A stretch of 64,000 nt of DNA from Microbacterium sp. 4R-513 (GCF_011046485.1 NZ_CP049256.1:2728001-2792000); one strand, 5' to 3'; positions 26,011 through 35,757 are shown, counted from the first letter of the stretch. A program made the numbers and translations. The notes: a model not told the origin generated them from the letters alone.

Positions 26011-26733
26011 TCAGGCGCCCAGCATCCGCTTCAGGGTGCGGGCGTTGCGGACGGCGTTGCCGCCCCCGTCGTTGTTGAAGTACCCGTACACCTCGTGGCC
26101 TCCCCGCTCCCACTCGCGGATGCGCTCGGCCCACCACGCCATGTCGTCGTCGGAGTACGAGCCGCCGTACAGGTGCTCGGAGTCCGGCCCATGCCAGCGC
26201 ACGTAGACGAGCTTCGCCGTTGCACGCAGGATGCAGGGGAGCTTCGCGCCGCTCATGACGCAGTAGGCGGCGCCGTGGCGTTCCAGGAGGGCGAAGACCG
26301 CGTCATCCGTCCACGAGTCGTGCCGGAACTCCACGACGGGGCGCGTCCAGTCCGGCAGGGCGCCGAGGAAGTAGTCGAGCCGGGCGTCGTCGCGCTGCAT
26401 CGTGGGCGGCAGCTGGACGATGAGCGGTCCCCGCTTGCCGCGGAGCTCGTGGAGTCCCGCCGTCACTCGCTCGATCCACTGCTCGGGTTCGCGCAGGCGC
26501 CGCGCGTGCGTGAGGCCGCGCGGCGCCTTCACTGTCATCTCGAAGCCCTCGGGCAGCTTCTGCCGCCACCCGGCGAAGCGCACCGGCGGCGGCCAGCGGT
26601 AGAAGCTCGCATTCAGTTCGACGGTGTCGAACTCGCGCTGGTAGATCTCCAGCCACCGGCTCGGGGGCGCGCTCGCGTAGAGCGTGCCCCGCCAGTGCTG
26701 GTAGCTCCAACCCGACGTGCCGATGCGGACCAT
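26011..26733 (-). CDS. DUF72 (YecE-like) family protein
   Basis: A 240-residue protein of the DUF72 family, a TIM-barrel fold without a proven function. It begins MVRIGTSGWSYQHWRG, the family's start signature, and has PPPVRFAGWR, KRGPLIVQLPPTM and VEFRHDSW, then WYVRWHG-type sequence (VYVRWHGPD) and GYFNNDGGGNAVRNA, which are all conserved family segments. The ATG at 26733 follows GGAGG very closely; an in-frame GTG at 26766 is the alternative and would add 11 residues. The gene converges on the Clp ATPase gene with the paired palindromes between them. Confidence 0.9.
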   Translation of the reverse strand: MVRIGTSGWSYQHWRGTLYASAPPSRWLEIYQREFDTVELNASFYRWPPPVRFAGWRQKLPEGFEMTVKAPRGLTHARRLREPEQWIERVTAGLHELRGKRGPLIVQLPPTMQRDDARLDYFLGALPDWTRPVVEFRHDSWTDDAVFALLERHGAAYCVMSGAKLPCILRATAKLVYVRWHGPDSEHLYGGSYSDDDMAWWAERIREWERGGHEVYGYFNNDGGGNAVRNARTLKRMLGA

Positions 26734-26809
26734 GCCTCCATCGTGCGCAACCGGCGACTCCTCCACGACGGGCTTGCCGTCGTGGAGGAGTTCGGGCTAT
26801 GCCGGCGTC

Positions 26810-28081
26810 TCAGTGCCCGACGCGGGGCACCTGCAGGTCGACCCACACGAGACGGTGGTCGCTGCTCGGGAACGGGAACGTCCCCGTGAGCGCTGACAGC
26901 GGATCGGCCGATGCGGGCCAGAACACTCCGGCGTCGACGACGGAGAGCTTCCTGGACGGCAGCACGTAGTCCGCGCGCAGGTTGCCGGGGGCAGTGTCGG
27001 CGAAGTCGGCGGTGTCGTACGCCGGGTCGCCTCGGTGCGTCAGGTTGGCTCCGCCCTGGAGAACGGATGCCTCGGGCCCGCCCTCGGATGTCGGGAGCGG
27101 GTCGGTGATCCGGCGGTTGTCGAGCAGCTGGTCGATCGCGGCATCCACCGAATCGCCGTCCAGCGGGTCGGCGTTGTGGTCGCCCACGATGACGAACGAC
27201 TCCGCGGGGCTGAGCCCACCGCGTCCGCCCTCGTCGTCGTAGATGTACCTGCCCTTGCCCGGCGTGATGTAGTCGGCCCAGAAGCGGATCTCGTCGTGGT
27301 TGCGACGCCCGTTGCGGTCCTCGGGCCCGTCGAAGGTCGGCGGGGTGGGGTGGTCGGCGAGGATGTGCACCGTCTGGCCGCCGACCTGCACCGGCACGTC
27401 CCAGTGCGATTTGCTGGAGAGCCGGAACACGTCGAGCTCCTCCGGCGAGTACCAGTCGGCCGGCGCGGCGGTCGCCGGGTCGTCCGGGAGCAGCGCGCCC
27501 GGCATGTCCTTCCACAGGAAGTGCTGGAACGTGCGCACCTCATCGGTTCGAATCGGCAGCTTGGAGAGCACGACCATCCCGTACTGCCCGGGGAACAATC
27601 CGAAGCCCAATGCGTCGTCGCCGCCCGACACGACGCCGTTGTTGTTGAGGTCGAAGCCGCTCGGGACGCCCGTGTTGGACGGCGCGACGAAGGCGTACGG
27701 GAACTCGATCGGATCGGCGCCGTGCTGCGACACCTCGAGGTAGTTGTCGCGGAAGAGGTCGACGGCTGCGCCGCCCTCGACGTAGTCGAACTCGTTGAGG
27801 AGGATGACGTCCGGGTCCGCCCGCTGAATGATCTCGGCGACCGTGCGTGCCTGCACGTCGTCGCCGGTCGAGAGGTCCTCTACGAGCTCGCCCTGCGTGT
27901 TGCGGTTCAGCGACAGGTTGAAGGTCGCCACGCGGATCGGCTGGTCTTGAACGGGGCGGCCGGCGGATACGGGGGCCGTATCGGCCGCCGTGGCAGGCGA
28001 CGCGAGGAACGCGCCGCCGAGCGCGAGTGCGCCGGCTGTCGCGGCCGCGATCGCGGGTCGGGTCCGGAGGGGGAGGGACAT
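26810..28081 (-). CDS. Secreted endonuclease/exonuclease/phosphatase family protein
   Basis: A 423-residue protein with a signal peptide (MSLPLRTRPAIAAATAGALA, core ALGGAFLASPATAA, cut near residue 32). The mature part shows the EEP fold: VATFNLSLNR, PDVILLNEFDYV (metal-binding glutamate), VIVGDHNADPLDGDSV (catalytic GDxN) and SSDHRLVWVDLQV (catalytic DH). The fold covers nucleases, phosphodiesterases and lipid phosphatases, so the substrate is open; external nucleic acid or phosphoester scavenging is plausible. AAGGAG lies 7 bases before the ATG. It is alone on its strand and diverges from the DUF1684 gene across a 193-bp gap that shows no clear promoter. Confidence 0.88.
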   Translation of the reverse strand: MSLPLRTRPAIAAATAGALALGGAFLASPATAADTAPVSAGRPVQDQPIRVATFNLSLNRNTQGELVEDLSTGDDVQARTVAEIIQRADPDVILLNEFDYVEGGAAVDLFRDNYLEVSQHGADPIEFPYAFVAPSNTGVPSGFDLNNNGVVSGGDDALGFGLFPGQYGMVVLSKLPIRTDEVRTFQHFLWKDMPGALLPDDPATAAPADWYSPEELDVFRLSSKSHWDVPVQVGGQTVHILADHPTPPTFDGPEDRNGRRNHDEIRFWADYITPGKGRYIYDDEGGRGGLSPAESFVIVGDHNADPLDGDSVDAAIDQLLDNRRITDPLPTSEGGPEASVLQGGANLTHRGDPAYDTADFADTAPGNLRADYVLPSRKLSVVDAGVFWPASADPLSALTGTFPFPSSDHRLVWVDLQVPRVGH

Positions 28082-28274
28082 GCAGAACTCCTTCGTTGTG
28101 CGATGGGGTGATACTCGCCTCTGCCACGGTGCGGCACAGACCTCACCACGCTATTGCGCGCGGGTGACGCGGCAAGCAACGGCGGATGAGGAAGCTCTCA
28201 CGACACGCCCGGGGAACCGAAACAGGGGGAAACGGAATTTCCGAGCGGCGCTCGCCATTTGGTCTGCTGTGAGT

Positions 28275-29015
28275 GTGAGTACAACGACAGCAGTGAGCCA
28301 GCACGAGGAATGGATCGAATCCCGCCGCACGTACGTGACGGCACCGCAGGGCCCGCTGTCTCTGGTTCTCACCCACTGGTCGCCCGCGGGGGCGCCGCCC
28401 GTCGATGAGGCCACAGCCCGCGAGGGCCAGCCGGCGGACGCCGTCTTCACGCGGCTCCGCCGCGACGACATCGACTCGGGCGAGCAGCAGGAGGGCTACC
28501 GCATCTGGCGCCAGGACTCCCCGGCCCAGCAGGCGTTCGAAGAGATCGAGTACTACGACTACGACCCCGCGTGGGTCATCGAGGGTCGCTTCGAGCTCGT
28601 CGACGAGCAGCGGGTGGTTCCCTTCGAGCACATCAAGGATGCCGGGGCCACGCGGGGCCTCCCCGTCTCCGGCGACCTCGTGTTCGAGGTCGACGGCACG
28701 CAGTACCGCCTGAACGCCTTCGACACGAACTACAGCGGGATCTGGAAGCTCCAGCTGGTGTTCGGCGACCGCACGAACGGCGTCGAGAGCTACGGCGCGG
28801 GCCGCTTCCTGTTCCTCGACCACCCCGCCGGCGAGCGCGAGCTGGCGTCGGGTGACAGCATCCCGATCACGATCGATTTCAACCGGGCGATCGTGCCGCC
28901 CTGCGGGTTCTCGAACCAGATGAACTGCCCGCTGCCGCCGCTGCAGAACCGTCTGCCCTTCGCGCTCCGCGCCGGCGAGAAGCGCGTGCGCTACGCCGAC
29001 GGCTTCTCGCTCTGA
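28275..29015 (+). CDS. DUF1684 domain-containing protein
   Basis: A 246-residue soluble protein of the DUF1684 family, whose function is unknown. The C-terminal half is diagnostic: GDRTNGVESYGAGRFLFLD, ITIDFNRAIVPPCGFSNQ, MNCPLPPLQNRLPFALRAGE. Two cysteines in the last block (PPCGF and MNCP) are a regular family feature. The start is uncertain because no good ribosome site is visible; GTG at 28275 gives MSTTTAVSQHEEW, and GTG at 28293 would shorten it by six residues. It precedes the peptide ABC transporter operon by 100 bases. Confidence 0.85.
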   Translation: MSTTTAVSQHEEWIESRRTYVTAPQGPLSLVLTHWSPAGAPPVDEATAREGQPADAVFTRLRRDDIDSGEQQEGYRIWRQDSPAQQAFEEIEYYDYDPAWVIEGRFELVDEQRVVPFEHIKDAGATRGLPVSGDLVFEVDGTQYRLNAFDTNYSGIWKLQLVFGDRTNGVESYGAGRFLFLDHPAGERELASGDSIPITIDFNRAIVPPCGFSNQMNCPLPPLQNRLPFALRAGEKRVRYADGFSL

Positions 29016-29115
29016 GCCCACTCCCGCGCTGCGGGCGGCAGCACCCACGTCCGCAGCACCCCGTCCGCAAGACCCTGCCCTCGCACGACCTGCCCCCCAC
29101 AGTGAAGGACCTGAC

Positions 29116-30651
29116 GTGACCGCACGCCATCGTCGTACCCGAATCTCCGCCGCGATCGCCGCGGCGACCGCCGGACTCCTGCTTCTCGCCGGCTGCGCGA
29201 GCGGCGGCGCTCCCGCCTCGTCCGCCTCGGCGGCGGCTGCGGCCGACCCCGACGCCGAGATCGTCGTCGGCTCGCAGAACGAGCCCACGAACCTCGACCA
29301 GATCTTCGGCGGAAGCTCGGGCGTCACCGAGGTCTTCACGGGGAACGTCTACGAGGGTCTCTTCAAGATCACGGACGACGCCGGCGTCGAACCGCTTCTC
29401 GCCGCAGACACGAAGGTGTCGGACGACGGCCTCGTCTACACCTTCACGCTGCAGGACGACGCGACCTTCCACTCGGGTGCGCCCGTCGACGCCGAGGCCG
29501 TGAAGTACAGCCTCGAGCGCTTCATCAGCGAGGAGTCGATCGCAGCCCGCAAGCGCCAGCTGAGCGTCATCGACCACGTCGACGTCGTCGACGACAAGAC
29601 CGTCGCCGTGACCCTCACGCAGCCGTCGATCAGCTTCACCTACAACCTCGGCTATGTCTGGATCGTCAACCCCGCGGCCGGCGACCTCACGGCGAACGAG
29701 GACGGCAGCGGGCCCTACAAGCTCGCCGACTACCGCAAGGGCGACTCGATCACGCTCGAGTTGAACGACGACTACTGGGGCGAGAAGCCGAAGAACGGCG
29801 GGGTGGTCTACCAGTACTACGCCGACCCGACCGCCCTCAACAACGCCCTGCTGACGGGCGCCGTCGACATCGTGACCAGCCAGTCGAACCCCGACAGCCT
29901 GTCGCAGTTCGAGTCGTCGGGCTTCCAGATCATCGAGGGCACCTCGACGACGAAGGAGCTCCTGGCGTTCAACGACCGCAACGCACCCTTCGACAACGCC
30001 GACGTGCGCAAGGCCGTGTACTCGGCGATCGACCGCGAGAAGCTGCTCGACGCCATCTGGGACGGCCGCGGCCAGCTCATCGGCTCGATGGTGCCGCCGT
30101 CGGAGCCGTGGTACCTCGACCTGGCCGACAACAACCCGTACGACACGAAGCTCTCCGAGCAGCTGCTCGCCGACGCCGGGTACGCCGACGGCTTCGAGTT
30201 CACGCTCGAGACGCCGGACTCGGGCGTGCACTCGACGGTGGCGGAGTTCGTCAAGTCGGAGCTCGCGAAGGTCGGCATCACCGTGAACATCGACGTCATC
30301 ACCGACGACGAGTGGTATCAGAAGGTCTACACCGACAAGGACTTCCAGGCGACGCTCCAGGGCCACGTCAACGACCGCGACATCAACTTCTACGGGAACC
30401 CCGACTTCTACTGGGGCTACGACAACGCGGACGTCCAGAAGTGGCTCGCCGACTCGGAGGCCGCCTCGTCGACCGAGGAGCAGACCGAGCTGGTCAAGAA
30501 GGCGAACCAGCAGATCTCGGATGACGCGGCCAGCGTCTGGCTGTACCTCAACCCGCAGCTGCGCGTCGCGGCCGAGGGCATCGGCGGAGTTCCGCAGAAC
30601 GGTCTGAACTCGCTGTTCTACGTCTACGACATCGAGAAGGCGGCGTCATAA
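29116..30651 (+). CDS. Peptide/nickel-type ABC transporter substrate-binding lipoprotein
   Basis: A 511-residue family 5 solute-binding protein (DppA/OppA type). The lipoprotein signal ends at LLLLAGC, followed by a serine- and alanine-rich linker. Family features: VEPLLAADTKVSDDGLVYTF, ATFHSGAPVDAEAVKYSLER, GSGPYKLADYRKGDSI and the late RKAVYSAIDREKLL. GTG at 29116 follows GAAGGA by 6 bases. It heads a five-gene operon encoding two permeases and two ATPases. Peptides are the default ligand for the family, but members also carry sugars and metals, so the ligand is open. Confidence 0.92.
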   Translation: MTARHRRTRISAAIAAATAGLLLLAGCASGGAPASSASAAAAADPDAEIVVGSQNEPTNLDQIFGGSSGVTEVFTGNVYEGLFKITDDAGVEPLLAADTKVSDDGLVYTFTLQDDATFHSGAPVDAEAVKYSLERFISEESIAARKRQLSVIDHVDVVDDKTVAVTLTQPSISFTYNLGYVWIVNPAAGDLTANEDGSGPYKLADYRKGDSITLELNDDYWGEKPKNGGVVYQYYADPTALNNALLTGAVDIVTSQSNPDSLSQFESSGFQIIEGTSTTKELLAFNDRNAPFDNADVRKAVYSAIDREKLLDAIWDGRGQLIGSMVPPSEPWYLDLADNNPYDTKLSEQLLADAGYADGFEFTLETPDSGVHSTVAEFVKSELAKVGITVNIDVITDDEWYQKVYTDKDFQATLQGHVNDRDINFYGNPDFYWGYDNADVQKWLADSEAASSTEEQTELVKKANQQISDDAASVWLYLNPQLRVAAEGIGGVPQNGLNSLFYVYDIEKAAS

Positions 30652-31625
30652 GCGCTTATCTGATCCGACGGACGGGATTGTTGCTGCTGGCGTTCGCGCT
30701 GGCGGCGACAATCCTGTTCGTCGTGCTGCGCGTGCTCGGCAATCCAGTGTTCGCCCTCATCTCGGTGGGGGCGACGGATGCCGACATCGCCGCAGCAGCG
30801 GCGCGTCTGGGCGTCGACCGGCCGATCTGGGAGCAGTACGGGGACTACCTGGCGCAGCTGGTCACCCTGAACCTCGGCGAGTCGTTCACGAACCACCTGT
30901 CGGTCGGCGACGAGATCCTGCGGCGGCTCAACGTGACGCTGCCGCTGACGATCATGTCGTTCCTCCTGGCCGTCGCGATCGCGGTGCCGGTCGGGTTCTT
31001 CGCGGCCTGGAAGTCGCGCACCTGGTACGGCGCGACGTTCTCCGCCCTGTCCCAGCTCGGCGGAGCGATCCCCGTGTTCTGGGTCGGCATCCTGCTCGTC
31101 GGCGTGCTCTCCCTCGGGTGGCGGCTTTTCCCCGCGGGAGGCTTCCCCCGCACGGACTGGGACGACCCCGGCGCCGCCTTCTACTCGCTGACGCTGCCCG
31201 TCGTGACGATCGCGCTCGTCGCGGGGAGCGACCTCGCACGCTACGTGCGGAGCGCCACACTCGACATCCTGGGTCAGCAGTACATGCGGGCAGCGCGCGC
31301 GACGGGGCAGAGCTTCGGCTCGGCGCTGTGGCGTCACGGCGTGCGCAACGCCGTCGTGCCCGTCGTGTCGATCCTCGCGATCATGCTGTCGACGACCTTC
31401 GTCGGCGCCGTCGTCATCGAGCGCGTCTACGCCCTGCCGGGCCTCGGCGACATGCTCCTCGTCGGCATCAAGGAGCAGGACTTCCCAAGCGTGCAGGGCG
31501 TGCTGCTCTTCTCCACGGCGCTCGTGCTGCTGCTCGGCTTCGCCGCCGACATCGTGCAGCGCCTGATCGACCCGCGCCTGCGCGACTCCCTGTCGGGCAA
31601 CCGCCGTGCGAGGGCTGCCGCATGA
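30648..31625 (+). CDS. Peptide-type ABC transporter permease (DppB-like), apparent ATA start
   Basis: A 325-residue inner-membrane permease. The conserved N-terminus ISAYLIRRTGLLLLAFALAA is in frame from the ATA at 30648, and GAGAAGG lies 7 bases before that codon. The first ATG, GTG or TTG-type option downstream is TTG at 30678, which would cut away the YLIRR start and part of the first helix. The junction reads TCATAAGC; a normal TCATGAGC would give the usual ATGA overlap seen at the other three junctions of this operon, so one G-to-A change explains both the TAA stop and the ATA start. The rest is intact: six helices and the EAA loop YMRAARATGQSFGSALW. Confidence 0.82.
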   Translation: MSAYLIRRTGLLLLAFALAATILFVVLRVLGNPVFALISVGATDADIAAAAARLGVDRPIWEQYGDYLAQLVTLNLGESFTNHLSVGDEILRRLNVTLPLTIMSFLLAVAIAVPVGFFAAWKSRTWYGATFSALSQLGGAIPVFWVGILLVGVLSLGWRLFPAGGFPRTDWDDPGAAFYSLTLPVVTIALVAGSDLARYVRSATLDILGQQYMRAARATGQSFGSALWRHGVRNAVVPVVSILAIMLSTTFVGAVVIERVYALPGLGDMLLVGIKEQDFPSVQGVLLFSTALVLLLGFAADIVQRLIDPRLRDSLSGNRRARAAA

Positions 31626-32491
31626 CCGTCACCATCCCGACGATCGCCGTCGAGGCGCCGCCCCGGCGCCGGCCTCGGGCGCGCCGCTCGATCAACCTCG
31701 TGGTCGGGTCGGTCCTCTTCGGCGTGATCCTCGTCGTCGCCATCGTGTCGTTCTTCTGGACGCCCTACGGCCTCGAGGACACGACGGGCGACCGGCTCCT
31801 CGCCCCGACCGCCGACCACTGGGCCGGCACCGACCGGCTCGGGCGCGACCTCTTCTCGCAGCTCATGGTCGGGGCCCGTCTCGCGGTGCTGGTCGGCTTC
31901 GGGTCGGTGCTTATCGCCGCCGTCATCGGCGTGACGTTCGGCATCGTCGCCGCGGTCGCCAACCGGTGGCTGGACGATGCCATCTCGAGCCTCCTCGACA
32001 TCGCGATCGCCTTCCCGACGCTGCTCCTCGCGATGCTCATCGTCGCGTGGCGTGGAGCGTCGCTCGAGTCGGCGATCCTCGCGATCGGACTCGCCGGGTC
32101 CGCCGTGATCGCGCGTCTGACGCGCGTCACGGCGACCCGCGTGCTCGCGGAGGACTTCGTGACGGCGTCCCGCACCTCGGGCACCGGGCGCCTGCGCCTC
32201 ATCGGCATCCATGTCCTCCCGAACGTCTGGCCGACCCTCGTCGTGCCGCTCGCGCTGCAGTTCGGCGGGGCCGTGGTGGCCGAGGCATCCCTCTCGTACC
32301 TGGGACTCGGTTCGCCGCCGCCCAACGCCTCGTGGGGACGGATGCTGCAGGAGGCCCAGAGCACGGTGCTCGTGTCGCCCTGGGCGGCGATCCTCCCCGG
32401 CATCCTGCTCGTCGCCACGATCATCGGCATGAACCTCCTCGCCGACGGCCTGCGCGACGTGGCCGACCCGACCTCGCGGAGCATCCGGTGA
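31622..32491 (+). CDS. Peptide-type ABC transporter permease (DppC-like)
   Basis: A 289-residue partner permease. A basic cytoplasmic N-terminus (PPRRRPRARRSINLV) leads into the first helix; then comes TADHWAGTDRLGRDLFSQLM, the signature of DppC/OppC permeases, five more helices, and the docking loop VTASRTSGTGRLRLIGIHVL. It overlaps both neighbours by four bases (ATGA at 31622, GTGA at 32488), so the operon is tightly coupled. Confidence 0.93.
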   Translation: MTVTIPTIAVEAPPRRRPRARRSINLVVGSVLFGVILVVAIVSFFWTPYGLEDTTGDRLLAPTADHWAGTDRLGRDLFSQLMVGARLAVLVGFGSVLIAAVIGVTFGIVAAVANRWLDDAISSLLDIAIAFPTLLLAMLIVAWRGASLESAILAIGLAGSAVIARLTRVTATRVLAEDFVTASRTSGTGRLRLIGIHVLPNVWPTLVVPLALQFGGAVVAEASLSYLGLGSPPPNASWGRMLQEAQSTVLVSPWAAILPGILLVATIIGMNLLADGLRDVADPTSRSIR

Positions 32492-33333
32492 GCGCCCTCC
32501 TGACCCTGGACGGACTCGGCGTCACGCTCGACGGCGCCGAGGGGCGCGAACTCGTCGAGGCCGTGTCGTTCGTCCTCGAACCCGGCGAGCGGCTCGGCAT
32601 CATCGGCGAGTCGGGTTCGGGAAAGTCCGTCACGGCGCTCGCGATCCTCGGCCTGCTCGCCTACCCGTTGCAGGCGCGGGGGAGCGCCGTGCTCGACACG
32701 CCCTCGGGGCCCGTCGAGGTCGTCGGCGCCTCGCAGCGTCGGCTCGACGGCGTCCGCGGGTCGGTCGTGAGTGCCGTCTTCCAGGAGCCGCTCGCGTCGC
32801 TGGACCCCCTCATGCGCGTGGGCAAGCAGCTCGCCTGGCCGCTTCGGCAGCACCTCGGCCTGCGGGGAGATGCCCTGCAGCGCGCCGTGCTCGACGCGCT
32901 CGCCGACGTGCAGCTGCCGAACCCCGAGCGCATCGCACGGTCGTACATCCACGAGATCTCGGGCGGACAGCGGCAACGCGTCGCGATCGCCCTTGCGCTC
33001 GCGGGCGGTCCGCGGCTGCTCATCGCCGACGAGCCCACGACAGCCCTGGATGTGACGGTTCAGGCGGGCGTGCTCGACCTCCTCCAGCGCGAGGTCACCG
33101 AGCGGGGGATGTCGCTCATCTTCATCAGCCACGACCTCCCCGTCATCTCGGAGGTCGCCGACCGCGTGCTCGTCATGCGCCAGGGGCGTCAGGTCGAGCT
33201 TGCCGAGACGGCGCAGCTGCTGCGCGAGCCCGCTCATCCGTACACGCGGACGCTGGTCGAGGCTTCCCGCGAGCTGGACGCCTTCCTCCCGGCGTCGACG
33301 GGACGTGCAGGCCGGACGGAGGAGGGACGATGA
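32488..33333 (+). CDS. Peptide-type ABC transporter ATP-binding protein (DppD-like)
   Basis: A 281-residue ATPase. Walker A is GESGSGKS, the Q-loop region VFQEPLASLDPLM carries the family's SLDP, the signature is ISGGQRQRVAIALAL, Walker B is LLIADEPTTALDV, and the switch histidine is in IFISHDLPV. The usual C-terminal cysteine-rich oligopeptide-transport tail is short here. The start is GTG at 32488, overlapping the permease stop. It pairs with the second ATPase to power uptake. Confidence 0.92.
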   Translation: MSALLTLDGLGVTLDGAEGRELVEAVSFVLEPGERLGIIGESGSGKSVTALAILGLLAYPLQARGSAVLDTPSGPVEVVGASQRRLDGVRGSVVSAVFQEPLASLDPLMRVGKQLAWPLRQHLGLRGDALQRAVLDALADVQLPNPERIARSYIHEISGGQRQRVAIALALAGGPRLLIADEPTTALDVTVQAGVLDLLQREVTERGMSLIFISHDLPVISEVADRVLVMRQGRQVELAETAQLLREPAHPYTRTLVEASRELDAFLPASTGRAGRTEEGR

Positions 33334-34100
33334 CCGCCACGCCGCTGCTCGCCGCCGAAGGCGTCGGATTCCACTACGGGCACGGAGCGCCCGTGCTGCA
33401 CGACGTGAGCCTCGCGGTTGCGCCGGGCGAGAGCGTCGGTCTCGTCGGCGAATCGGGGGCGGGCAAGACGACGCTCCTGCGGCTGCTGCTGGGACTGAAC
33501 GAGCCGACGAGCGGACGGATCCTGTTCGGCGGCCGGCCGCTGTCGCGCGCCGATCGGGTGGGGATGCGGGAGTTCCGCCGGGCCGTCCAGCCCGTGTACC
33601 AGGACCCGTTCTCGTCGCTCGACCCCCGCATGACGGTGGGCGACTCGATCGCCGAGCCGCTGAGGTCGCTGGGGATCCCCGGGGGTCGTGCCGAGCGGGC
33701 CGCGCGCGTTGCGGAGCTGCTGAAGGCCGTCGATCTGCCGGCCGATGCGGCCGAACGGTTTCCCGACGCCTTTTCGGGCGGGCAGCGTCAGCGCATCGCG
33801 ATCGCTCGAGCCCTCGCGCCCGAGCCGAAGCTGCTCCTCGCCGACGAGCCCGTCAGCGCGCTCGACACGTCGGTGCGGATGCTCGTCATCGAGCTCTTCC
33901 TGCGCCTCGCCCGCGAGCGCGGCATCGGCATGCTCCTCGTGTCGCACGACCTCACGATCGTCTCGGCGCTGTGCGCCCGCATGACGGTCCTCGAGGGCGG
34001 TCGCGTCGTGGAGGAGGGGCCGACCGAATCGGTGCTCTCGGACCCGCACCACCACTACACGCAGCGCCTGCTGTCGTCGGTGCCCCGGCTTCCGGTCTGA
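33330..34100 (+). CDS. Peptide-type ABC transporter ATP-binding protein (DppF-like)
   Basis: A 256-residue ATPase, the last gene of the operon. Walker A is GESGAGKTT, the Q-loop region reads VYQDPFSSLDPRMTV, the signature is FSGGQRQRIAIARAL, Walker B is LLLADEPVSALDT, and the H-loop is LLVSHDLTIVSALC. It overlaps the previous gene by four bases. With the lipoprotein, two permeases and the other ATPase it completes a full transporter; no further gene is visible before the ligase, 80 bases on. Confidence 0.92.
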   Translation: MTATPLLAAEGVGFHYGHGAPVLHDVSLAVAPGESVGLVGESGAGKTTLLRLLLGLNEPTSGRILFGGRPLSRADRVGMREFRRAVQPVYQDPFSSLDPRMTVGDSIAEPLRSLGIPGGRAERAARVAELLKAVDLPADAAERFPDAFSGGQRQRIAIARALAPEPKLLLADEPVSALDTSVRMLVIELFLRLARERGIGMLLVSHDLTIVSALCARMTVLEGGRVVEEGPTESVLSDPHHHYTQRLLSSVPRLPV

Positions 34101-34180
34101 CGTACCGGCCGGCGCTCGCGCCCCCAGGGCGAAAGGGCAACTCTTGGCGCGATGTCGTCGGCCGGTGGGACAATGCCGGG

Positions 34181-35697
34181 ATGCTGCTGACCGCCGTCGT
34201 CGAGACCGCCGAGGCGGTCGGGGCCACTCGCTCGCGCCTCGCCAAGATCGACGCGCTCGCATCCCTTCTGCAGCAGCTCGAGTCGGCCGAGATCCCGATC
34301 GCGGTGGGGTTCCTGACGGCGAGCCCGCGCCAGGGTCGCATCGGGGTGGGCTGGCGGGGTCTCTCAGCGCTCTCGGCCGAGCACGCGACCGAGCCGACCC
34401 TGACGATCGAAGAGGTCGACGAAGCGCTCGACGCGCTGGCCGAGGCGTCCGGAGCCGGATCCGTCGCCGTCCGCGGAGACGCGCTGCGCGGTCTCGCATC
34501 GCGGGCGACAGCCGCGGAGTGGGAGTTCCTGAGCCGCGTCATCCTCGGCGAGCTGCGCACCGGCGCTCTCGAGGGCGTGCTCCTCGACGCCGTCGCGCGG
34601 GCCGCCGACCGCGAGCCCGCCGTCGTGCGCCGCGCCGCCATGCTCTCGGGCGACCTGGGCGAGACGGCGCGGCTCGCCCTGACAGGAAGCGCAGACGACC
34701 TGTCGGCCATCGGCCTCGAAGTCGGTCGTGCCGTCCTCCCGATGCTCGCCTCGACCGCCGCGACGGTGACCGAGGCGGTGCAGTCGGTGGGCGAGGCATC
34801 CGTCGAATACAAGCTCGACGGAGCCCGCATCCAGGTTCACCGCCACGGCGACGACGTGCGCATCTTCACCCGCAACCTCGCCGACATCACGCATCGCCTG
34901 CCGGAGGTGGTCGACGTCGTGAAGGGGATGCCGGTGCACGACGTCATCCTCGACGGCGAGACCCTCGCGCTCGACGAGAACGACTCGCCGCGGCCCTTCC
35001 AGGACACGATGTCGCGGTTCGGGGCCGAGAAGGCGCGGGAAGTCGTGCTGCATCCGTGGTTCTTCGACGTCCTCCACGTCGACGGCCGCGACCTGCTCGA
35101 TGAGCCCCTGCGGCTGCGCCGCGAGGAGCTCGGACGCATCGCGCCCGATCACCGCATCCCCGGCGAGGTCACCTCCGACCCCGAGGTCGCCGAGCGCGTC
35201 GCGGCCGACGCGCTCGACGCCGGCCACGAAGGCGCCGTCGTCAAGGCGATCGACTCCACCTATGCTGCGGGCCGCCGCGGCTCGAGCTGGATCAAGGTCA
35301 AGCCCGTCCACACGTTCGACCTTGTCGTGCTCGCGGCCGAATGGGGCTACGGCCGGCGCACGGGATGGCTGTCGAACCTGCACCTCGGCGCCCGCGATGC
35401 CACGGGGGAGTTCGGCGACGGGTTCGTCATGGTCGGCAAGACCTTCAAGGGGCTCACCGATGCGCTCTTGAAATGGCAGACCGAGCGGTTCCAGGAACTC
35501 GCCGTGCGCGAAACGCCCGGTACCGTCTGGCTTCCCCCGAGATCGTCGTCGAGATCGCGATCGACGGCGTGCAGCGCTCGACGCGCTACCCGGGCGGACT
35601 CGCGCTGCGCTTCGCGCGGGTCAAGCGCTACCGCGACGACAAGCGCCCCGAGGACGCCGACACGATCCAAGCGCTGCGCGGGATGCTCCGGGGCTGA
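34181..35697 (+). pseudogene. ATP-dependent DNA ligase with a C-run frameshift
   Basis: The sequence encodes an actinobacterial ATP-dependent DNA ligase (LigB-like, expected about 505 residues) that would seal nicks using ATP. The intact first 452 codons include the N-terminal DNA-binding region, motif I EYKLDGARIQVH (lysine near residue 211), VILDGETLALDE (motif III region) and [20 protein letters not shown] (motif IV region). At the C run 35534-35538 the frame shifts: the in-frame continuation becomes junk, while the next frame carries [20 protein letters not shown] then [20 protein letters not shown], the family's OB-fold end with motif VI. Six Cs instead of five would restore one frame. 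This is either a real inactivating deletion, a phase-variable run or a sequencing error. It converges on the MFS gene. Confidence 0.8.
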
Positions 35698-35757
35698 TGT
35701 CCCGCGTTCGATCCGGCGCGGCGGTCGTCAGGCGGCCCGGTCGGTCGCGCCGGCCGG

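Noticed and set aside
23105..26137. A 1010-codon open frame antisense to the Clp ATPase gene
   Set aside because: It is rich in Arg, Gly and Asp with no domain pattern and mirrors the well-supported ClpC gene; it is a GC-bias shadow.
25675..26206. Short frames encoding repeated PEPIRRLT-type peptides
   Set aside because: They are translations of the duplicated palindromes and have no ribosome site.
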